Shown in pieces: positions 51,779-60,218 of a DNA stretch of 64,000 bases (position 1 is its first letter; every line of letters begins with the position of its first letter). A program made the position numbers and the translations under genes. Source of the DNA: Tardiphaga alba (lineage in GTDB: Bacteria; Pseudomonadota; Alphaproteobacteria; Rhizobiales; Xanthobacteraceae); NCBI RefSeq assembly GCF_018279705.1, contig NZ_CP036498.1:1753001-1817000 (forward strand), read 5' to 3'. The notes beneath the pieces are model-generated. The model searched no databases and was not told the origin of the DNA. It saw nothing but the letters and a program-made list of their open reading frames with translations.

Positions 51779-52045
51779 TCAGGCGACGCGGCGCTGCGGC
51801 AGTGCGAGCGGCTGCATCGCGGCAAATGAGGGTGCGCTCATGTCGAGCTCGACGAGACCCGCTGTCTCAACGATGGAGTCGGGGTGGTGGCCGTTTTCAA
51901 ACAGCGCATAGCGCAAGGCAGCGTGGCGGGTTTTGAACAGACCGCCGAACAGGCCGCTCTGCTCCTGCGCGACCCATTCGCCGCGGCTGTTCTGGCCGAT
52001 CAGGACGAGGGCAGATCCATACAAGGGAGGTTCGAAGCTGGTCAC
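51779..52045 (-). CDS. Hypothetical protein beside the DapA-like gene
   Basis: An 88-residue soluble protein. The GTG at 52045 (MTSFEPPLYGSAL) is chosen because CAGGAGA lies seven bases upstream. The core YGSALVLIGQNSRGEWVAQEQSGLFGGLFKTRHAALRYALFENG looks like a compact alpha/beta fold, and I recognise no family. It ends nine bases before the DapA-like start, so the two are probably co-transcribed. Confidence 0.55.
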   Translation of the reverse strand: MTSFEPPLYGSALVLIGQNSRGEWVAQEQSGLFGGLFKTRHAALRYALFENGHHPDSIVETAGLVELDMSAPSFAAMQPLALPQRRVA

Positions 52046-52238
52046 ATTGGTCTCCTGCAACAACACGCTCAGGCGTGTGGCTGCAAGATGATCGGCAGGG
52101 CGTTTGAAAACGAGATGGAGCGAAGCGCTGCGTTATAGGCGTGGCATAAATGCCGGATTGTCGCAGGTGGCGAGCGCGAGCGAGGAACCATCATTGGCAG
52201 CGACGATTGGAATTTCTGCCGAAGTCAGGGAGCGTGTC

Positions 52239-52508
52239 ATGGCGAAATATTCCAAGGCGACTGCAAAGAAGGTCGCGCGTGCCGTCAAGAAGGCCAAGAA
52301 GGGCACGCTGAAAAGCGGAGGTTCCGGCAAGAAGGTGACGAGCCGCAAGCAGGCGATCGCCATCGGTCTGTCGGAAGCGCGTGCCGAAGGGAAGAAGGTG
52401 CCGAAGGCGCCGAAGAAAAAGACGGCGAAGAAATCTGCTGGGAAGACAGTCAAAAAGGTTGCTACGAAAAAGAAGACAAAGGAGAGAAAAGCGAAAAAGA
52501 AATCATGA
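52239..52508 (+). CDS. DUF6496-type lysine-rich small protein
   Basis: An 89-residue, very basic protein. The N-terminal half (MAKYSKATAKKVARAVKKAK, then GTLKSGGSGKKVTSRKQAIAIGLSEARAEGKKVPK) is a DUF6496-like module; the rest is a histone-H1-like Lys/Ala tail. AGGGAG precedes the ATG. It may bind nucleic acid, judged by charge alone. A palindromic repeat follows directly. Confidence 0.75.
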   Translation: MAKYSKATAKKVARAVKKAKKGTLKSGGSGKKVTSRKQAIAIGLSEARAEGKKVPKAPKKKTAKKSAGKTVKKVATKKKTKERKAKKKS

Positions 52509-52517
52509 ATTATCGCC

Positions 52518-52603
52518 CGTCATTGCGAGGAGCATAGCGACGAAGCAATCCAGTTTTCTGAGAGATGGATTGCTTCGTCGCCAAAAGGCTCCTCGCAATG
52601 ACG
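52518..52603. repeat. Dispersed palindromic repeat, copy 4
   Basis: An 86-bp copy of the CGTCATTGCGAG element, between two convergent genes. Confidence 0.88.
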
Positions 52604-52617
52604 GAAACGGGAGTCCG

Positions 52618-52875
52618 TCACTTCGTCTGCAACGACGCTTTCAGCAGGTGATCCTTGCATTCATCGGTCTGACCTGTCGCAAGCTTCTCGCTGGCGGCGC
52701 TGATCTCGTCCGATGCGGTCTTCTTCTGCTTGCCCTCCGGCATCTTCGCGATGGCCTCGGCGACGAAGGCGATGTTCGATGCATTGCACTCGCGTGCTTG
52801 TAGCTGTTGTGCCTGCGCAGACGGCATCGTCGATAACACGGTGATCACCACCGCAAATGTCAATTTCGTCATCAT
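52618..52875 (-). CDS. Small secreted protein downstream of ku
   Basis: An 85-residue protein with a signal peptide (MMTKLTFAVVITVLSTMPSAQA, cut near AQAQ) and a helical mature part with two cysteines (ARECNASN and DECKDHLL). The ATG is two bases after the ku stop, so it is probably co-transcribed with ku. No domain recognised. A periplasmic protein in a DNA-repair operon is unexpected; the link may be shared stress induction only. Confidence 0.6.
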   Translation of the reverse strand: MMTKLTFAVVITVLSTMPSAQAQQLQARECNASNIAFVAEAIAKMPEGKQKKTASDEISAASEKLATGQTDECKDHLLKASLQTK

Positions 52876-52877
52876 GT

Positions 52878-53762
52878 TCAACTTGCCTTGCGATGCCGTG
52901 CCGCCGAGCGCCCGGCCTTTTTCGCCGGCCGCTTGCGTGCCGCGGGCCGGCGTGCAGCGGAGGCGCGCTTGGTCGGGGACTTGCCGCCCTTGAGGCTGGC
53001 CTTCAATGCGTCCATGAGGCTGACGACATTGTCGTCTTTCTCCTCCTTCGGCGCTGTCTTGATCGGCTTGCCCGCTGCCTTGCGCTTCACCAACGTTTTC
53101 AATGCAGTCTCATATTCATCCTTGAATTTTTCGGGATTGAAATGCGCCGCCTTGCTGTCGAGGATATGCGTCGCCAGCTCGATCATGTCCTTGGAGACTT
53201 TCGGGCTCTTGATGTCGTCGAAATAGTCGGCCTCGTCGCGCACCTCATAGGGATAGCGCAATGTGGTGCCGAGCAGGCCCTTGCCGAGCGGTTCGATGGC
53301 GATGACATGCTCGCGATTTGTGAGCACAATGCGCGCCAGTGCCACGCGGTCCTGATCCTTCATGGCGTCGCGGATCACGGCAAAGGCGTCGGCGCCCGCC
53401 TTGCCATCGGGCGCGATGTAATAGGGATTGTTCAGATAGCGGCGGTCGATCTCGTCGCGCGGCACGAAATTGTCGATATCGATGGTGTGGTTGCTCTCGA
53501 TCTGGACGGATTCGAGTTCGTCCTTTTCGATCTCCACATATTCGCCCTTGCTGATCTCGTAGCCGCGCGTCTTCTGGTCCTTTTCCACCACGTCGCCAGT
53601 CTCGGCATCGATCATCTGCTGCTTCAGCCGGTTGCCGGTGTCGCGATTGATCATGTGGAATTTGGTTTTCTCCACCGTGGTGGAGGCCGGGTACAGCACC
53701 ACCGGGCAGGTCACCAGCGACAGTTTGAGGGAGCCTTTCCAATAGGCGCGGGGCGGGGCCAT
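52878..53762 (-). CDS. ku: Non-homologous end-joining protein Ku
   Basis: Binds DNA double-strand ends as a ring-shaped homodimer and recruits LigD. The 294-residue protein starts [21 protein letters not shown] and has the bacterial Ku core ([21 protein letters not shown], then [21 protein letters not shown]) and a Lys/Arg/Ala-rich C-terminal tail (from about 250) that probably binds DNA or LigD. An in-frame start 66 bases upstream overlaps the promoter and is rejected. Divergent from ligD across about 118 bases with EcfG-type promoters for both. Confidence 0.95.
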   Translation of the reverse strand: MAPPRAYWKGSLKLSLVTCPVVLYPASTTVEKTKFHMINRDTGNRLKQQMIDAETGDVVEKDQKTRGYEISKGEYVEIEKDELESVQIESNHTIDIDNFVPRDEIDRRYLNNPYYIAPDGKAGADAFAVIRDAMKDQDRVALARIVLTNREHVIAIEPLGKGLLGTTLRYPYEVRDEADYFDDIKSPKVSKDMIELATHILDSKAAHFNPEKFKDEYETALKTLVKRKAAGKPIKTAPKEEKDDNVVSLMDALKASLKGGKSPTKRASAARRPAARKRPAKKAGRSAARHRKAS

Positions 53763-53814
53763 GCATCCTCCAACTCGGTACAAATTGCTTGCTGCGCCAA
53801 TCGCTTGCGCGCGT

Positions 53815-53839
53815 GGAACTTCAACCACGGCTCTCCGTT
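53815..53839 (+). promoter_or_regulatory. EcfG-type promoter for ligD
   Basis: GGAAC (53815-53819), 16-base spacer, CGTT (53836-53839): exact consensus. The predicted start point is about 35 bases before the GTG of ligD. It overlaps the opposite-strand site for ku. Confidence 0.75.
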
Positions 53840-53847
53840 TTGGTTCC
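53823..53847 (-). promoter_or_regulatory. EcfG-type promoter for ku
   Basis: Minus strand: GGAAC (53847-53843), 16-base spacer, GGTT (53826-53823), one base from consensus. The leader to the ku ATG would be about 55 bases. Nested within the ligD promoter. Confidence 0.55.
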
Positions 53848-53880
53848 GGTCCCCACCTGATGGCCTCCGGAGTATGCGTC

Positions 53881-56562
53881 GTGGCCGATCGCCAACTATC
53901 GATTTACCGCAAGAAGCGCGATTTCGCGCAGACCCGGGAGCCGTCCGGCAAGATCGTCGTTGCGCCGGCCAAACGGCCGCGGTTCGTCATTCAGAAACAC
54001 GACGCCACGCGGCTGCATTACGACCTGCGGCTGGAGATGGACGGGGTGTTCAAATCCTGGGCGGTGACGCGCGGGCCTTCGCTCGATCCCGCCGACAAGC
54101 GGTTGGCGGTGGAGGTCGAGGACCATCCGCTCGACTATGGCGATTTCGAAGGGACGATCCCGGAAGGCCAGTATGGCGGCGGCACGGTGCAGCTCTGGGA
54201 CCGTGGCTATTACGATGCCGAAGACGCCGCGAAAGGTCTGAAGAAGGGCGACCTCAAATTCACGCTGGACGGCGAAAAGCTGCAGGGCGGCTTTGTGCTG
54301 GTGCGGATGAAGCATGACCGCAATGGCGGCAAGCGCACCAACTGGCTGCTGATCAAGCATCGCGACGAACATGCGGTGGACGGCGATGGCGCGGCGATCC
54401 TGGATGAGGATGCCTCGGTGGCCTCCGGCCGCAGCATGGAGGCGATCGCGGACGGCAAAGGCCGTGCGCCAAAGCCGTTCATGATTGGCAAAACCGCGAA
54501 GATCAAGAAGGACGCCGTGTGGGATTCCGGCGAAGGTGAAGCCGCGGATGCGCGCGCGAAAAGGGACGTGAAGACGAAGGCGAATGCCGCGAGAAAAGCG
54601 CCGGCCAAGCGCGTCGCGAAAGCGAAGAAAGCCACGCCAAGGAAAGCCGCGACGATACCTGGCTTCGTCGCGCCGGAACTGTGCATCTCGGTGGATCGCC
54701 CGCCGTCTGCTGCGGGCTGGGCGCATGAAATCAAGTTCGACGGTTATCGCATGCAGCTTCGCGTCGAGAGCGGAGCTGCGACGCTGAGAACCCGCAAAGG
54801 GCTGGATTGGACTGATAGTTTCCCGGCCATTGCCGAGGAAGCGGCCGACTTGCCGGACTGCATCATTGATGGCGAGATCGTCGGGCTCGATTCATCGGGC
54901 GCGCCGGACTTCGCTGCGCTGCAGGCGGCGCTTTCCGATGGCGAGACCGATACGCTGATCTTCTTCGTGTTCGACCTGCTGTTCGCCGATGGCGAGGACC
55001 TGCGCAAATTGCCGCTCGAACAGCGAAAGGAGCGGCTGAAAGCGTTGTTGGTGAAAATGCGCGGCCGCCGCAAGGAGGGGCTGATCCGCTATGTCGATCA
55101 CTTCACCAGCGGTGGCGATGCCATCCTGCAATCGGCCTGCAAGCTGTCACTGGAAGGGATCGTCTCGAAAAAACTGTCGGCGCCCTATGCGTCCGGTCGC
55201 TCGAAGAACTGGACCAAGGCCAAATGCCGTGCCGGCCATGAGGTGGTGATCGGGGGCTGGAAAACCACCAATGGCAATTTCCGCTCGCTGATGGTCGGTA
55301 TGCACAAGGGCGATCATCTCGTCTATGTCGGCATTGTCGGCACCGGCTATGGCGCGGACAAGGTCAAGCGCATCATGCCTGCGCTCAAAAAAGCAGCCGC
55401 GAAGCAGTCGCCATTCGGCGGCGACAACGCGCCGGCTGGAGGTCGCGACGTGCACTGGCTGAAGCCGGAGCTGGTGGCAGAGATCGAATTTGCCGGCTTC
55501 ACCGGCGCAGGCATGGTGCGGCAGGCATCGTTCAAGGGATTGCGCAAGGACAAGCCGGCGGAAGAGGTCGAAGCGGAGGAGCCGCAGACGACCGCACTCG
55601 CCAAGCCGAAGCCGAAGCGCGCGGCGAAGAAGGCGGCGAAGAAGACTGCGAAACCATCGTCCAAATCAGCAGACGTCATGCCTGTCGCGCTGTCGAATCC
55701 CGACAAGGCGCTTTGGCCGGATGCGGGGGACGACGAGCCGGTCACCAAGCGCGATCTCGCCGCCTATTTCGAAGCGGTGGGGGACTGGATGATGCCGCAT
55801 CTGAAGGGCCGGCCATGCTCGGTGGTGCGCGCGCCGGATGGGATCGATGGGCAGCAATTCTTCCAGCGTCACGCCATGGCGGGGACGTCGAACCTGCTCG
55901 AACTCGTCAAGGTCTCCGGCGATCGAAAGCCCTATCTGCAAATCGACCGTATCGAAGGGCTCGCGGCCGTCGCGCAAATGGGCGGGCTCGAACTCCATCC
56001 GTGGAACTGCGCGCCGGGCGAGCCCGACGTGCCCGGCCGTCTGGTGTTCGATCTAGATCCGTCGCCCGAAGTGAAATTCGCAGCGGTGATCGCAGCCGCA
56101 CGTGCGTTGAAAGAGCGATTGTCGGCGCTTGGCATGGAGAGCTTTTGCAAGACCACCGGCGGCAAGGGCCTGCATGTGGTGGTGCCGCTCAAGCATGGCA
56201 CGCGCGACCGGGTGGAGTGGAAAGTCGCGAAGACCTTTGCGCAGGCTGTGTGCCAGCAGATGGCCACGGATGATCCGGAGCGCTACCTGATCAACATGTC
56301 GAAGGCGAAGCGGACCGGAAAGATTTTTTTGGATTATCTGCGCAATGACCGCATGGCGACGGCGGTGGCCGTCCTGTCGCCGCGGTCTCGTGCGGGTGCG
56401 ACCGTGTCGATGCCGCTGACTTGGGCGCAATTGCGCGGCGATCTCGATCCGAAGAAGTTCACGCTGCGCAGCGTGCCGGCGCTGCTCGGTAAGAGCAAGG
56501 CGTGGGCGAATTACGAGAAGGCGGCCTCATCGATCAAGGCGGCGATCGGAAAGATGAAGTAG
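53881..56562 (+). CDS. ligD: Multifunctional DNA ligase LigD
   Basis: End-processing and sealing enzyme of bacterial NHEJ, working with Ku. Order of domains in the 893-residue protein: 3'-phosphoesterase (about 30-170, [22 protein letters not shown]), Lys/Ala linker, ATP-dependent ligase (about 255-540, nucleophile Lys285 in [11 protein letters not shown]), second basic linker, and archaeo-eukaryotic primase-type polymerase (about 600-890, [11 protein letters not shown] with the metal-binding Asp pair). The GTG at 53881 ([15 protein letters not shown]) has GGAG eight bases ahead and the standard N-terminus; ATG at 53860 is the alternative. An exact EcfG-type promoter lies upstream. Confidence 0.95.
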   Translation: MADRQLSIYRKKRDFAQTREPSGKIVVAPAKRPRFVIQKHDATRLHYDLRLEMDGVFKSWAVTRGPSLDPADKRLAVEVEDHPLDYGDFEGTIPEGQYGGGTVQLWDRGYYDAEDAAKGLKKGDLKFTLDGEKLQGGFVLVRMKHDRNGGKRTNWLLIKHRDEHAVDGDGAAILDEDASVASGRSMEAIADGKGRAPKPFMIGKTAKIKKDAVWDSGEGEAADARAKRDVKTKANAARKAPAKRVAKAKKATPRKAATIPGFVAPELCISVDRPPSAAGWAHEIKFDGYRMQLRVESGAATLRTRKGLDWTDSFPAIAEEAADLPDCIIDGEIVGLDSSGAPDFAALQAALSDGETDTLIFFVFDLLFADGEDLRKLPLEQRKERLKALLVKMRGRRKEGLIRYVDHFTSGGDAILQSACKLSLEGIVSKKLSAPYASGRSKNWTKAKCRAGHEVVIGGWKTTNGNFRSLMVGMHKGDHLVYVGIVGTGYGADKVKRIMPALKKAAAKQSPFGGDNAPAGGRDVHWLKPELVAEIEFAGFTGAGMVRQASFKGLRKDKPAEEVEAEEPQTTALAKPKPKRAAKKAAKKTAKPSSKSADVMPVALSNPDKALWPDAGDDEPVTKRDLAAYFEAVGDWMMPHLKGRPCSVVRAPDGIDGQQFFQRHAMAGTSNLLELVKVSGDRKPYLQIDRIEGLAAVAQMGGLELHPWNCAPGEPDVPGRLVFDLDPSPEVKFAAVIAAARALKERLSALGMESFCKTTGGKGLHVVVPLKHGTRDRVEWKVAKTFAQAVCQQMATDDPERYLINMSKAKRTGKIFLDYLRNDRMATAVAVLSPRSRAGATVSMPLTWAQLRGDLDPKKFTLRSVPALLGKSKAWANYEKAASSIKAAIGKMK

Positions 56563-56575
56563 GCGCCTGTCCACG

Positions 56576-56605
56576 AAAAACGCGCGGTTCGTTTTGAACC
56601 GCGCG
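56576..56605 (-). terminator. Terminator of the DUF3309 gene
   Basis: Stem CGCGCGGTTC (56581-56590) with its complement at 56596-56605 and the loop GTTTT; on the minus strand it is followed by TTTTTCG. It may also stop ligD from the other side. Confidence 0.8.
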
Positions 56606-56625
56606 CTCCTCAATTCAAATCTCGC

Positions 56626-56790
56626 TTACAGTTTACCGAGCAATAGCAGGATCAGCAGGATCACCACCACAAGGCCGAGGCCGCCGCCGCCATAATAGCC
56701 GGTGCCGTAGAACGGCCCGCCGCCGATGCCGCTGAAGCCGCCGAGCAGGGCGATAATCAGGATGATCAGAATGATTGTACCTATCGACAT
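56626..56790 (-). CDS. DUF3309 small hydrophobic protein
   Basis: A 54-residue peptide, MSIGTIILIILIIALLGGFS then a Gly/Tyr-rich turn (GIGGGPFYGTGYYGGGGLG) and a second helix (VVVILLILLLLGKL). This two-helix layout is DUF3309. The TctCA-type AGGAGAACC lies before the ATG. An exact EcfG-type promoter is just upstream and a terminator just downstream, so it is a single-gene stress unit. Function unknown; it may act in the membrane. Confidence 0.85.
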   Translation of the reverse strand: MSIGTIILIILIIALLGGFSGIGGGPFYGTGYYGGGGLGLVVVILLILLLLGKL

Positions 56791-56839
56791 ATGGTTCTCC
56801 TCAGCCTTCGTCAGTTGTCGTTCTGTTAGCTGCGGTGAA

Positions 56840-56864
56840 AACGCGCAGTCTGTCGCAAGGTTCC
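56840..56864 (-). promoter_or_regulatory. EcfG-type promoter for the DUF3309 gene
   Basis: Minus strand: GGAAC (56864-56860), 16-base spacer, CGTT (56843-56840), exact consensus, 50 bases before the ATG. Confidence 0.75.
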
Positions 56865-56936
56865 AAAGTTGAAACCGGCAAGGAGCTTTTGCTGGTGGAT
56901 GGGCGTTATGAAATGACGACCACAAGGATGTCTGCC

Positions 56937-57245
56937 ATGTCGCGACCGCTCACCGTTTCCATTCCGCATGCACTTGGCCGCGATGAAGCCGCGCGGCGCC
57001 TGAAGAGCGGGCTCGCGCGCGCCACGACCCATGTGCCGATGGTCAAGATCGAGGATGAGCGCTGGGATGGCGACCATCTCGATCTGCGCGTCCGCGCCAT
57101 GGGGCAGGTGGCGTCGGGCCGCGTGGATGTGGGTGACGACCGCGTCGATGTGGAGGTGACACTGCCGTGGCTGCTGCAGCGTTTTGCGGAGGTGGCGCAG
57201 GCAACGATCAAATCGCGCGGGAAACTACTGCTGGAAAAGAAGTAG
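56937..57245 (+). CDS. Polyhydroxyalkanoate-system (PHA_gran_rgn-type) protein
   Basis: A 102-residue protein: MSRPLTVSIPHALGRDEAARRLKSGL, WDGDHLDLRVRAMGQVASGRVDV and LEVTLPWLLQRFAE-type ending match the small PHA-granule-region family. Role unclear; possibly polymer granule surface. AAGGA precedes the ATG at 56937. Upstream in-frame ATGs at 56913 and 56928 are less likely. It diverges from the DUF3309 gene. Confidence 0.8.
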   Translation: MSRPLTVSIPHALGRDEAARRLKSGLARATTHVPMVKIEDERWDGDHLDLRVRAMGQVASGRVDVGDDRVDVEVTLPWLLQRFAEVAQATIKSRGKLLLEKK

Positions 57246-57455
57246 GATGTTGCATTGCTTTGCAGCATAAGTTGGCGCGCTTCCGCGTGCGCTGCACACG
57301 TATGGACGCGGTAACCTCTCGCAAACAATTTGATGAAAACCTGATCTGGTGCGGAGGGAGGGAACCGAATCTCTGAGTCGGCACGACATCCGCCAGGCCG
57401 TCCGGCATCAGTCCCGGGCGGCCTTGTCGTTTCTACTTGGTTCATCGCCTGCGCG

Positions 57456-60218
57456 TCACTGCAATCTCGTCGATCGCATCTTCTTCGGCGCTGCCTGCGT
57501 GCGGATGACCGCGACCGGCAGATGCTTCAAGTGCTCTGCCACCCGGATGTCGCCCAAGGCATAACCCGGCGCATGCACGGTGGCATCAAGCTTTGTCCCA
57601 TCGAACCACGCGCGCCCGCCATCGGTGAAACCTGCCAGCGCGCGGCCGACAATGACGATGGCGGCATCGCGCTGATGGCGACGCGCAAAGGCGATGATGT
57701 GCGCCGCATGCGGGCCGGTGACATCCAACGGCTCGTAGTCGCCATCGGTGAAGACATCGGCGGCGTCACTGCGCAGCTTGAGTAGTTCGCGCGTCCACGC
57801 GAATTTGACGTGGCTATTGGTCCAGTTCTGTGTCAGCGCAGCCCAGTCCGGATTCCTGATCTTTTCCAGCACGGCCACGCGCTCGGCAAAATCGACCGGC
57901 CGCCGATTGTCGGGGTCGACCAATGACGTGTCGAAGAATTCCATGCCCTGATAGAAATCGGGCATGCCGGGAATGGTTGCTTTCAGCGTGATCTGGCTGA
58001 GCGAATTCAGCGCGCCGATCAGCGCCATGCGGCGCGCAAAGGCGTCGATCTGCTCGATGAACTCTTTCGACTTTTCGGGATCGAGAATGCGCGCTAGAAA
58101 CTCCTTCAGGCCATCTTCATAGGCGACATGCGGATTGAGCCAGCTGGTTTCCTCCTTGCCCTCGCGTGCAGCCTTGAGTGCGTAGGCCTGCATACGTTCC
58201 AGGAACGTCTCGTCGCGCGCATCCAGCTCCCACGCGCCGACCAGGGCCTGATACAGCATGTATTCGAATGGCGCCGAGGGCGAACGCATGTCGCCGTCCA
58301 CGATCACATGTGGCGCATTCAGCAGCTTCCACCGGCTCACGGCCGTCGCCCACTCGCCGGGCAATTCCGCGAGCGCCAGCAGGCGCGTCCGGGCATCCTC
58401 GCCGCGCTTGGTGTCATGCGTGGCCGTGGACGTCATGCCATGCGGGAATTCGTTGGCGCGCTGGATCATCAGGTCATGAAAGCGCTTCACCGGCATCGCC
58501 TCGGCCGCCGGTTCGCCGCCGACTTCATTCAGCGCAAGCAGTTTGTGATAGCGATAGAAGGCGGTGTCCTCGAGCGACTTCGCCATGGTCGGACCGGTGA
58601 ATTGCTGCACCTTGAAGGCAAAGCGACGCACGCGCGGCTTGCTATGCGCGGGACGGCCGGGCTTGAGCAAATCGAGGGTCAGCGCATCGCGCAGGAAGTC
58701 GAAAAGGCCTTCATCGGTGCCGAACCAGTCGGCACGCGCCTTCTCGATGGTGTCGGAGATGAGCTGGCGGTCGAGTGCGGATGGGCCGGCGGCGGTCAGA
58801 TAGGTGCGATAGACCGGGAAATGCAGCACATAGAGCTCGAAAGCCTGGCGCAGCGTATCGGCGGAGAAATCGCGCGTCGAATAATGACCATTGGCGATGC
58901 GCGCGAGCAGGCGCGTCAGCACGGTGAATTCGCTCAGCAGCAGCGTGTCGAGCACGCGGCGCTTGGCCTCGACCAGTAATGGTGCGAATTTCGGTGACGT
59001 GTTGCTGACCTGTCGCCAGGTCTCGCCGAGCGGCTCGAGGCCTTTCTCCGCGACCAGGACCTGGGTGATGGCATTGAGCCATTCATAGCCGGTGGTGCCG
59101 TGCACGCCGGCAAATGGCACAAGCTTCTCGTCTTCGCCGAGGATTTTCTCGACGACCACATAGAACGGCCTGGCCTTGCCCTGTGCCTCGCGGATCAACC
59201 GCCGCAGGCGCTGGAAATATTGCGAGGGATCGCGCAGCCCGTCGATATGATCGAGCCGCAGGCCCTGCAACTTGTCCTCGGCGATCAGGCGCTTCACCTG
59301 GGTGTGGATCGCCTCGAACGTGCCGGCGTCCTCGACGCGCAGGCCCGCCAGCGTGTTGACGTCGAAGAAGCGGCGGTAATTGATCTCGCTGGAGGCAAGG
59401 CGCCACTGGCCGAGCTTGTAGTGCTGGCGCTCCAGCAGCATGTGCAGCGTCTGGACCTGCGCGGGGCGATCCGGCCCGGCGCGATAGGCGTCAAGGCCGC
59501 GGGTGATGATATCGGCGGCGCTGTCGATGCTGGCGAGTTGCTGCTTGAAGGCAGGCGCCTCGCTGCGATTGGGATGGCGCAGGCCCTTGTGCTTGCCGGC
59601 AAGTGTCAGGATGGCGCGACCGGCCGCGGTGTCGCCGGCATCGGCTTCCTTGACGATGCTCCGCAGCATCTCGCTGTAACGCTCCGGCGCGATCGGCAGG
59701 CGATGTTCGTAGTACCAGGCCGAGAAGCTGCCTTCCTTGGCATCGTATTTGAGTTCGATCTCGCCGTTCTCCAGCGCCTGGCCATAGCTGGAGCCGATGA
59801 TCGGCAGCAGCAATCCGCCGCGGGCGCGATAGGGCAGGGTCTCCCAATCGATGTCGAACGAGACCGCATGCGGCGAAGCCTGGCCCCATTCCAGCACGTC
59901 GAGCCACCACGGATTGTCGGCATAGTGCACGCCCACGTGATTGGGCACGAAATCGAGGATCAGCCCGAGATCGTTCTTCTTCAGCGCTGCGCTCATGCGC
60001 TCGAAGCCGGCATCGCCGCCGAGTTCGGGATTGAGTTTGGTGTGATCGACGATGTCATAGCCATGGGTGGAGCCGGCACGCGCCTTGGTGAAAGGCGAGG
60101 CATAGACATGGCTGATGCCGATGGCTTTGAGATAAGGCGCAATCAGCGCGGCGGCGTCGAAATCAAATTCCTTGGTGAGCTGCAGGCGGTAGGTGGCGGT
60201 GGGGATGGCCGGCGGCAT
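57456..60218 (-). CDS. treY: Malto-oligosyltrehalose synthase TreY
   Basis: Converts the reducing end of a malto-oligosaccharide to a trehalosyl unit. The 920-residue protein begins PTATYRLQLTKEFDFDAAAL, the TreY N-terminus. GH13 catalytic regions include GSTHGYDIVDHTKLNPELGG and LRLDHIDGL (nucleophile Asp323), with KILGEDEKL holding the general acid Glu. Its ATG follows the treZ stop directly, so the two are coupled. Last gene of glgX-treZ-treY. Confidence 0.95.
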   Translation of the reverse strand: MPPAIPTATYRLQLTKEFDFDAAALIAPYLKAIGISHVYASPFTKARAGSTHGYDIVDHTKLNPELGGDAGFERMSAALKKNDLGLILDFVPNHVGVHYADNPWWLDVLEWGQASPHAVSFDIDWETLPYRARGGLLLPIIGSSYGQALENGEIELKYDAKEGSFSAWYYEHRLPIAPERYSEMLRSIVKEADAGDTAAGRAILTLAGKHKGLRHPNRSEAPAFKQQLASIDSAADIITRGLDAYRAGPDRPAQVQTLHMLLERQHYKLGQWRLASSEINYRRFFDVNTLAGLRVEDAGTFEAIHTQVKRLIAEDKLQGLRLDHIDGLRDPSQYFQRLRRLIREAQGKARPFYVVVEKILGEDEKLVPFAGVHGTTGYEWLNAITQVLVAEKGLEPLGETWRQVSNTSPKFAPLLVEAKRRVLDTLLLSEFTVLTRLLARIANGHYSTRDFSADTLRQAFELYVLHFPVYRTYLTAAGPSALDRQLISDTIEKARADWFGTDEGLFDFLRDALTLDLLKPGRPAHSKPRVRRFAFKVQQFTGPTMAKSLEDTAFYRYHKLLALNEVGGEPAAEAMPVKRFHDLMIQRANEFPHGMTSTATHDTKRGEDARTRLLALAELPGEWATAVSRWKLLNAPHVIVDGDMRSPSAPFEYMLYQALVGAWELDARDETFLERMQAYALKAAREGKEETSWLNPHVAYEDGLKEFLARILDPEKSKEFIEQIDAFARRMALIGALNSLSQITLKATIPGMPDFYQGMEFFDTSLVDPDNRRPVDFAERVAVLEKIRNPDWAALTQNWTNSHVKFAWTRELLKLRSDAADVFTDGDYEPLDVTGPHAAHIIAFARRHQRDAAIVIVGRALAGFTDGGRAWFDGTKLDATVHAPGYALGDIRVAEHLKHLPVAVIRTQAAPKKMRSTRLQ

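Noticed and set aside
52178..52203. GGAAC ahead of the DUF6496 gene as an EcfG-type promoter
   Set aside because: Spacer is 15 and the second element reads CGAT, so two departures from consensus.
57349..57376. tRNA-like 3' end on the minus strand (GGTGCGGAGGGAGGGAACC on the plus strand)
   Set aside because: Resembles a T-arm plus acceptor end, but the T loop is not standard and no matching D or anticodon arm lies nearby; at most a decayed attachment scar.
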